A stretch of DNA of 13,923 nt from Methanobacteriota archaeon. Its GTDB lineage: Archaea > Thermoplasmatota > Poseidoniia > Poseidoniales > Poseidoniaceae. The number at the start of each line of letters is the position of its first letter. The first letter of the stretch is position 1. Location: assembly GCA_002727515.1 (NCBI GenBank), contig PBXF01000044.1, forward strand, positions 11,629 through 25,551, in the 5' to 3' direction. Position numbers and translations under genes: made by a program. The notes beneath the pieces are model-generated. The model was not told where the DNA came from and ran no database searches. It worked only from the letters and a program-made list of their open reading frames with translations. This document shows, piece by piece, positions 7,229 through 11,743 of the stretch.

Positions 7229-7639
7229 ATGATGACTGATACAAGAAAAGTTATTGTCAACGGAGAGGAATTCGAAGTAGAACTAACTAACGATGGAGAC
7301 ACTTGGACTGCAACTGTTGGCGGAGAAACATTCGAAATTCAAGTGCCTGATTCTGCACCACCTCCGAAAAAGCGAGCTTCTTCCGGCGGAAAATCCAAAA
7401 AATCAGGAAAGGTATCTGCGAATATTCCAGGTAAAGTTGTAACTGTAGAGGTTTCAATCGGCGACGTAGTCGAAGAAGGACAGGTTGTAATGATACTTGA
7501 AGCAATGAAGATGCAGAATGAAATCCAAGCGCCAGTTGCGGGCACGGTAACTGAAATTCATTGTGAAGAAGGACAATCAATTGAAGCAAATGTTCCTCTA
7601 TTGGTGATAACACCTGAAGAAACCGACGATGAGTCGTGA
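7229..7639 (+). CDS. Biotin carboxyl carrier protein of the acyl-CoA carboxylase
   Basis: Carries carboxybiotin from the biotin carboxylase to the PccB carboxyltransferase. 136 residues. The N-terminal part (about 6-40, KVIVNGEEFEVEL then TWTATVGGETFEI) is the beta-rich segment typical of carrier subunits. A Pro/Ala/Lys/Ser linker follows (41-60), then a biotinyl/lipoyl domain with EAMKMQN (91-97), where Lys94 is the biotinylation site, flanked by the expected Gly turns (PGKV, APVAGTV). The tail is acidic. Two consecutive ATGs (7229 and 7232) are possible; GGAGATGA at 7220-7227 serves either. It follows the 61-residue protein after one base, so translation is probably coupled. Separate carrier and carboxylase polypeptides are the usual archaeal arrangement. 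Confidence 0.92.
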   Translation: MMTDTRKVIVNGEEFEVELTNDGDTWTATVGGETFEIQVPDSAPPPKKRASSGGKSKKSGKVSANIPGKVVTVEVSIGDVVEEGQVVMILEAMKMQNEIQAPVAGTVTEIHCEEGQSIEANVPLLVITPEETDDES

Positions 7640-7682
7640 AAAATTACAATGATTAAAGTTCAATGAGCATTTAGGTGAAATT

Positions 7683-7922
7683 ATGGGAGAAGATGCTGTC
7701 TGTGATTATCCTGGCTGTAATCAAGTCGGGGAGATTATCTCAAGACTTTCTCCCGAGGGTTACTTAGTAGCAACTGGGAAGAAAGCTTACTCGTTTAGAG
7801 AAGCGTACCGAAGATTCCACTACTGTGCTAATCATCATGAAGAATTAATGACTGGTGTTTGGTCAAGAGTAAGGAAGCCTGATGACAAGAAAGATGGCCA
7901 TGTTGCTCCAACCGCAATCTAA
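7683..7922 (+). CDS. Small Cys/His-containing protein, probable zinc-binding
   Basis: 79 residues, starting at ATG 7683 with GGTGA 5 nt upstream (GGTGA-AATT-ATG). Two metal-ligand clusters are seen: C7-x4-C12 (CDYPGC) and H46-x-C48-x2-H51-H52 (HYCANHH), separated by a basic, aromatic stretch (KKAYSFREAYRRF). This suggests one structural zinc held by two Cys plus Cys/His, as in small treble-clef or ribbon proteins. The tail is charged and probably disordered. It lies 43 nt after the biotin carrier gene on the same strand, so it is likely the last gene of the carboxylase operon, although a link to carboxylation is not obvious. I do not recognise a named family. Confidence 0.7.
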   Translation: MGEDAVCDYPGCNQVGEIISRLSPEGYLVATGKKAYSFREAYRRFHYCANHHEELMTGVWSRVRKPDDKKDGHVAPTAI

Positions 7923-7924
7923 AA

Positions 7925-7971
7925 TTTGCAATCTGCAAAACCTGGAAAGCGAACTCATTTAGAACAGGTTT
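7925..7971 (+). repeat. Two overlapping inverted repeats after the zinc-protein gene
   Basis: Directly after the stop codon, TTTGCA (7925-7930) and TGCAAA (7934-7939) form a 6-bp hairpin with a 3-nt loop. AAACCTG (7938-7944) pairs with CAGGTTT (7965-7971) as a 7-bp stem with a 20-nt loop. They share two bases, so the two stems would compete. No U-run follows. They may be a weak transcript end for the carboxylase operon, or chance. Confidence 0.3.
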
Positions 7972-7994
7972 GGTTACAATATTGATACATAGGC

Positions 7995-8002
7995 GATAAA
8001 TA
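7995..8002 (+). promoter_or_regulatory. TATA-like box of the lipoprotein gene
   Basis: GATAAATA is centred about 25 nt before ATG 8024. No SD lies between box and ATG, so the transcript is probably leaderless, as is common for archaeal first genes. Confidence 0.5.
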
Positions 8003-8023
8003 GAACTCATCTGATGTATTTAC

Positions 8024-8884
8024 ATGAGCAAGAAGATTGCAATATTTGCTGTTTTGATGATGACATTAGTCTCACTATCAGGATGTTTAGGCCGTGGCAA
8101 TGGTGACGGAGGGAAAAATATGGGTTCCCCCGATGAAGTAAACGCTGATGATTACAATGTGTTGTACATCGGGCACAGTTTTGGGCGGATTTTTGCTCAA
8201 ACTTTGGAAGATTACGCACACTCTACAGGTTTCGATGACCACGCGCAATATATCGAAATGAGCGGAGGTGCTTCAGGAGCACCGGATGCATTGTGGGCTG
8301 ATGATGGACATCGTAAGAACATCAAGGCTTACTTGGACACCGGAGAAATTGATGTTCTGATCATGATTTGTTGTAGCATTGAATTCATAGAAACTGGTGC
8401 ACAATCAGACGAAGCAATATGGAATTTCACAGATTACGCACTTGAAAACAATCCAGATACACGAATTGGTTTAGCTCTACCTTGGAAGGATTATCCTTCA
8501 GACTATGACAATGCAACCGATTATAGGAATAACTCTGATGAAACTTATGAGGCATGGAAAAGCCTAGCATCAAACTTGAGTTCTGATTATCCTGGTGCGG
8601 ATGTATTCACATTCCATCATGGAGCAGTAGCGTACGAATTACGCGAGATGTTTGAATCCGGGGGACTTGAAGGTGATATCGAGAAACTAACAGGCTCAAA
8701 AGAAACATCAATTTTCACAGACTACAAGGGGCACGCTGGAGATTTAATGATTGATACGGGCACCCTCATATGGCTTCATGCAGTTCACGCAGTCGACCCG
8801 ATGACAATGCCTGAGTTCACTCAGTGGGAAATTGACATTCGCCAGATTGCGAAGACCATTATTGATGAAGAGAACCAGAATTAA
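8024..8884 (+). CDS. Secreted lipoprotein with SGNH-hydrolase-like features
   Basis: 286 residues. The N-terminus is a lipoprotein signal: MSKK, a hydrophobic core, then lipobox LSGC with Cys21, followed by a Gly/Asn-rich linker (22-40). The mature domain opens with YNVLYIGHSFGRIFAQTLED (44-63), where Ser52 sits where the GDS/GNS serine of SGNH or DUF4886-type esterases would be. Near the C-terminus, DYKGHAGDLM (233-242) resembles the D-x-x-H catalytic block, with His237 the candidate. The middle Asn block is not recognisable (VLIMICCSIEF, 111-121, holds paired Cys instead). It is therefore either a divergent surface esterase or deacetylase, or a non-catalytic relative. It probably sits anchored outside the membrane and acts on polysaccharide or lipid esters. 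Its last 26 bases overlap the convergent peptidase gene. Confidence 0.7.
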   Translation: MSKKIAIFAVLMMTLVSLSGCLGRGNGDGGKNMGSPDEVNADDYNVLYIGHSFGRIFAQTLEDYAHSTGFDDHAQYIEMSGGASGAPDALWADDGHRKNIKAYLDTGEIDVLIMICCSIEFIETGAQSDEAIWNFTDYALENNPDTRIGLALPWKDYPSDYDNATDYRNNSDETYEAWKSLASNLSSDYPGADVFTFHHGAVAYELREMFESGGLEGDIEKLTGSKETSIFTDYKGHAGDLMIDTGTLIWLHAVHAVDPMTMPEFTQWEIDIRQIAKTIIDEENQN

Positions 8885-10022
8885 CGTTCTCCATTATGTC
8901 AACTGTCTCTGGAGTTTTGGATAGATCTTGTCTTGCGATTTTGAAGACATCTCGTCCTCGTGAAGTAATTTTGATTTGCCAAACCTCATCTTTTGGATTG
9001 AAGGTTCTCAACATATTTTTTCGTGACCAATGCCTCTTAGCATCATTTTCATCAAAGTATTTACCCCACTGAGTCCATCTATTTTCAGCTCTACTAGCCA
9101 TTATAACATCAATGGGCTTGAACGTTCCAAACTCTTGAGTGAGTGCAGTCCAATTTGCATGACCGTACCTATCTTGAAGTCCTTGATGTAAATCTCCAAC
9201 AATTCGATAGCCAACTCCCGAATTTGAATCTAGAGGTTCAACATGGCCAGGGAATAATTTCTCTAAGTGGGTTCTTTGATGTTCATCCATATTTGTTGAT
9301 ACCAGTAGTGTATCATGACCACTAGGACCTAAACCTGTGTGCAAATCAATAGCCCAAATCCGTTTAACTTCATTCAATTTGTCATCGAGCCATGAAAGCA
9401 AAATTTCTGGACCAGATTGTAGTTCAAAACCACCAAATTGTATCGCCTTCTGATCTTCATATTGACCTTCAGCAACCCATTGTTTCAAATTGTTGAAACC
9501 ATGTTTCAAGATTAAACGTATTGCTCGGAGTTTAAACCATCTATCTTTTTGTTTAGGAGGAGTTTTTGGATTTATCAAATCCTTGACATAGTGATAGCCT
9601 TCAGGAGTTCCTTTGTATTCTTGTTCTTTGGTGAGGAAATTTCGATTTAAGTCTACATTGTTTTCATTAAATCTTCGCCACCAAGCCATACCGTATGGGT
9701 TGATTGCATGAATGAAGATTATTGCATGGTCATCAAACGGATCTTCATCTGTAAGGCTATTCATTACTGCTAATTGTATAGCACTGCCAGGATATCCTTC
9801 AACTCCATGAATCCCGCTCGAGGAGATTAATACTTTACCGGATTTTAAATTACCAACGATAGCAACATCGATACATAACGGTTCACCCTCAGGACCTGTT
9901 CTTCCAATTTCTAATCTATCATTTTCAACATTGTGACCTGCATCTTTGAGGTCGCCACATGCTATAAGAAAACGACCGGCAGCTTCAGCATAGGAATTAG
10001 AAAACCAAAACCGCCCTTCCAT
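8859..10022 (-). CDS. DUF2817/M14-type zinc carboxypeptidase-like protein
   Basis: 387 residues. It shows a metallocarboxypeptidase zinc site: H72-G-V-E75 in SSGIHGVEGYPGS, a third ligand His228 in AIDLHTGLGPSGHD, and a probable catalytic Glu297 in TQEFGT. NPYGMAWWRRFNENNVDLNRNF (109-129 region) is the substrate-binding block typical of DUF2817 (PF10994) relatives of the M14 and succinylglutamate-desuccinylase families. No signal peptide is seen, so it is probably cytoplasmic and may trim peptides or amidated amino acids taken up by the cell. ATG 10022 has no clear SD; a TTATTA box about 25 nt upstream fits leaderless transcription after the terminator of the preceding genes. Its 3' end overlaps the lipoprotein gene tail to tail. 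The exact substrate is unknown. Confidence 0.8.
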   Translation of the reverse strand: MEGRFWFSNSYAEAAGRFLIACGDLKDAGHNVENDRLEIGRTGPEGEPLCIDVAIVGNLKSGKVLISSSGIHGVEGYPGSAIQLAVMNSLTDEDPFDDHAIIFIHAINPYGMAWWRRFNENNVDLNRNFLTKEQEYKGTPEGYHYVKDLINPKTPPKQKDRWFKLRAIRLILKHGFNNLKQWVAEGQYEDQKAIQFGGFELQSGPEILLSWLDDKLNEVKRIWAIDLHTGLGPSGHDTLLVSTNMDEHQRTHLEKLFPGHVEPLDSNSGVGYRIVGDLHQGLQDRYGHANWTALTQEFGTFKPIDVIMASRAENRWTQWGKYFDENDAKRHWSRKNMLRTFNPKDEVWQIKITSRGRDVFKIARQDLSKTPETVDIMENVNSGSLHQ

Positions 10023-10044
10023 ACAACTCGCAGAGGTTTTGTCC

Positions 10045-10050
10045 TAATAA
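10045..10050 (-). promoter_or_regulatory. TATA-like box of the DUF2817 gene
   Basis: TTATTA on the minus strand, within GGTTATTAGG, is centred about 25 nt before ATG 10022. It lies just past a terminator-like hairpin, so this gene likely has its own promoter. Confidence 0.4.
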
Positions 10051-10057
10051 CCATATT

Positions 10058-10083
10058 AAAAAATCAGAATAAAAATCTGATTT
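10058..10083 (-). terminator. Hairpin plus U-run terminator after the cobW operon
   Basis: On the minus strand a perfect 8-bp inverted repeat, AAATCAGA (10083-10076) and TCTGATTT (10068-10061), encloses a 7-nt T-rich loop. It runs into six Ts (10063-10058). It begins at the stop codon of the cysteine-rich protein gene. A U-run alone can end archaeal transcription, and the stem makes this the best terminator candidate in the window. Confidence 0.65.
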
Positions 10084-10408
10084 ATGGTGTGAATTGAAGC
10101 GGTTTCAAAATATCTGGTAAATTAGAATCGGAGGGGTCGTTTGAGATGTTTTTGGCCCAATCAACTAATGCTTCGTAATGAGCATCTTCTCCTAATGATC
10201 CAAGCCAAATTCTTCTTTGCCCAACCTTTAGTATCGAGACATTCTTCTTACTGCATGGGCCTAGACAAGTAGAAATTCTTAATTTCACATCTTTAGTAAG
10301 GTCGTTATCTTTCCAAGATTGCTTTAATTCGTCTAGAGGAACTGGTTTGTTACCTCGATCAACACGACCACAGCAGCAACCATTGCAAACTGTTACTGAA
10401 CAAATCAT
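10082..10408 (-). CDS. Cysteine-rich ferredoxin-like protein (thioredoxin-fold 2Fe-2S / DUF1636-like)
   Basis: 108 residues with a metal or Fe-S ligand pattern: C3, C8-x2-C11-C12-C13 (VCNGCCCGR) and C48-x3-C52 (STCLGPCSKKN). The CLGPC-type second cluster and the NGCCCGR...P..L...W start are what I associate with thioredoxin-like [2Fe-2S] ferredoxins and DUF1636 proteins, which often accompany CobW GTPases. The C-terminal half (WLGSLGEDAHYEALVDWAKN) fits the end of that fold. It lies 30 nt after the CobW-family gene on the same strand, with a strong GGTGAG (10417-10412) 3 nt before the ATG, so the two form an operon that is closed by a terminator. It could be an electron carrier or a metal-binding partner of the GTPase. 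The cysteine count is unusually high for its size. Confidence 0.7.
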   Translation of the reverse strand: MICSVTVCNGCCCGRVDRGNKPVPLDELKQSWKDNDLTKDVKLRISTCLGPCSKKNVSILKVGQRRIWLGSLGEDAHYEALVDWAKNISNDPSDSNLPDILKPLQFTP

Positions 10409-10438
10409 TGTCTCACCAATTTATTTAAAAATCTAAAA

Positions 10439-11626
10439 TCAAAGTTCTGATTTGACATATCTGTCGTCATCAATTGGAACCCAAACATTCGATTTTTCAT
10501 CATTTTGAATTTCAACTCTGTATGGATTTCCTTGATCCCAACATTTCAAGATTTTACCTTCAGTGAATTCTCCAATGTTTGCGTATACCTTGTCTCCGAC
10601 ATTGAATCGAAGATCTTCAGCTATGCATTCCATCAAGCCTTCTTGCAATGCATCATGGTCTAGATTACGGCCAATGAATACGAATCTACATTCGCGTTTC
10701 TCGCCCTCCTTCCAAAGACCAATTTCTTCACTGAATTCACCACCAAACAACATGTGTACTCCCTGGAATACGAATTTTGCATCCATTCCTTTGACTGCTA
10801 ATACACCTTTGTAGCGGAACAGGTCTTCTCCTTTGGTACGCATTAATTCTCCAATCCATCTATCAAGTTTGTTAACATTCAACTCTCCTTCAAATTTGGC
10901 GCTTGTAGAAGTAACCCTTTGGTCATGTTCATGCTCTGATTCTGTGTCCAAAAATTCGGGATCCATTTCCAAAGTTCTTTCTAGGTCAAATGAACCTATA
11001 TTGATTAGTTCCTTTGGGTCAATCAAGCTATTTTGGGTGTGATATATTGGTGCAAAACCATTAATCGCTTTTATCCTCGATTCTACTTCTTTGATTTCAT
11101 CATCAGAAACTAAGTCTATTTTGTTTAACATTATTCTATCTGCAAATGCTAATTGTTCTACTGATTCATTTTCCACATCTTCTGGCTTTTCGTCATCAAG
11201 GTGCTGGATAATGTGCTTTGCATCAACGACAGTAATTATACCGTCTAATTTGTATCTCTCAACAACTTTGTCATCTACAAAGAAAGTTTGAGCAACTGGT
11301 GCAGGGTCTGCTAATCCTGTTGTTTCTATCAATAATCCATCAAAATCCTTTATTCTGTCATACAAACTGTCTAAGGTTTCTGTAAGATCTCCACGTACAG
11401 TACAACATATGCAACCATTCATTACTTCGATAATTGCCTCTTCTGAGGTTTCAACCAAGATGTTTTCATCAATTCCAACTTCTCCAAATTCATTTTCAAT
11501 AACAGCGAATTTCATTTTGTGTTCAGTACTAGACAAAATGTGATTCAGCAGGGTTGTTTTACCTGAACCCAGAAACCCTGTCAATACAGTCACTGGAATT
11601 CTGTTATCTTCTTCTTGGCTACTCAT
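10439..11626 (-). CDS. CobW/COG0523-family metallochaperone GTPase with extra C-terminal module
   Basis: A GTPase thought to hand metal (zinc, or cobalt in other members) to client enzymes. 395 residues from ATG 11626; GGTG (11635-11632) precedes it, while an upstream in-frame TTG (11650) would add eight residues and lacks support. Motifs are Walker A GFLGSGKTT (17-25), ENEFGEVGID, the metal site GCICC (71-75), ETTGLADPAP and NKIDL (168-172). A short His/Glu patch (ESEHEHDQ, about 230-237) could also bind metal. The CobW_C domain follows (about 245-335). The last 54 residues (342-395; VGDKVYANIGEF, then PYRVEI and VPIDDDRYVK) form an additional beta-rich, Tudor/SH3-like module absent from short CobW proteins such as YjiA. 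It is followed by the cysteine-rich gene, a likely partner. Confidence 0.88.
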   Translation of the reverse strand: MSSQEEDNRIPVTVLTGFLGSGKTTLLNHILSSTEHKMKFAVIENEFGEVGIDENILVETSEEAIIEVMNGCICCTVRGDLTETLDSLYDRIKDFDGLLIETTGLADPAPVAQTFFVDDKVVERYKLDGIITVVDAKHIIQHLDDEKPEDVENESVEQLAFADRIMLNKIDLVSDDEIKEVESRIKAINGFAPIYHTQNSLIDPKELINIGSFDLERTLEMDPEFLDTESEHEHDQRVTSTSAKFEGELNVNKLDRWIGELMRTKGEDLFRYKGVLAVKGMDAKFVFQGVHMLFGGEFSEEIGLWKEGEKRECRFVFIGRNLDHDALQEGLMECIAEDLRFNVGDKVYANIGEFTEGKILKCWDQGNPYRVEIQNDEKSNVWVPIDDDRYVKSEL

Positions 11627-11653
11627 TCTCGCACCATTTAAGCCCAGCAATAA

Positions 11654-11667
11654 TATCTATTTAGATA
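11654..11667. promoter_or_regulatory. Palindromic operator candidate in front of the cobW-family gene
   Basis: TATCTATTTAGATA is a perfect 6+2+6 palindrome, 28-41 nt upstream of ATG 11626. It is placed where a repressor would block transcription from the box at 11699-11705. CobW-family genes are often under metal-responsive control, so a metalloregulator site is plausible. AT-richness raises the odds of chance. Confidence 0.35.
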
Positions 11668-11698
11668 AAACTATTAATTTTGATATTTGTCTATAATA

Positions 11699-11705
11699 AT
11701 ATAAA
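11699..11705 (-). promoter_or_regulatory. TATA-like box for the cobW-family operon
   Basis: TTTATAT on the minus strand is a close match to archaeal box A. It lies in the 117-nt gap between the AAA+ gene and the cobW-family gene. A start site about 25 nt downstream would leave a leader of roughly 50 nt, containing the palindrome at 11654-11667 and the GGTG ribosome site. Confidence 0.4.
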
Positions 11706-11743
11706 CTGATTATTGATGAAAATAATTTACAAGGACAGACAAA

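Noticed and set aside
7287..7613. Minus-strand open frames opposite the biotin carrier gene
   Set aside because: Low-complexity Leu/Ser/Gln-rich translations complementary to a clear biotinyl-domain gene.
10409..10438. AT-rich TTTAAATAAATT between cobW and the cysteine-rich gene as a separate promoter
   Set aside because: It lies only about 10-20 nt before an ATG that has its own SD, too close for a TATA box with an SD-containing leader; more likely just intergenic AT-rich sequence within an operon.
11627..11650. Eight-residue upstream extension of the CobW protein from TTG 11650
   Set aside because: ATG 11626 has GGTG at 5 nt, and the protein from there starts with a normal short lead before the P-loop.
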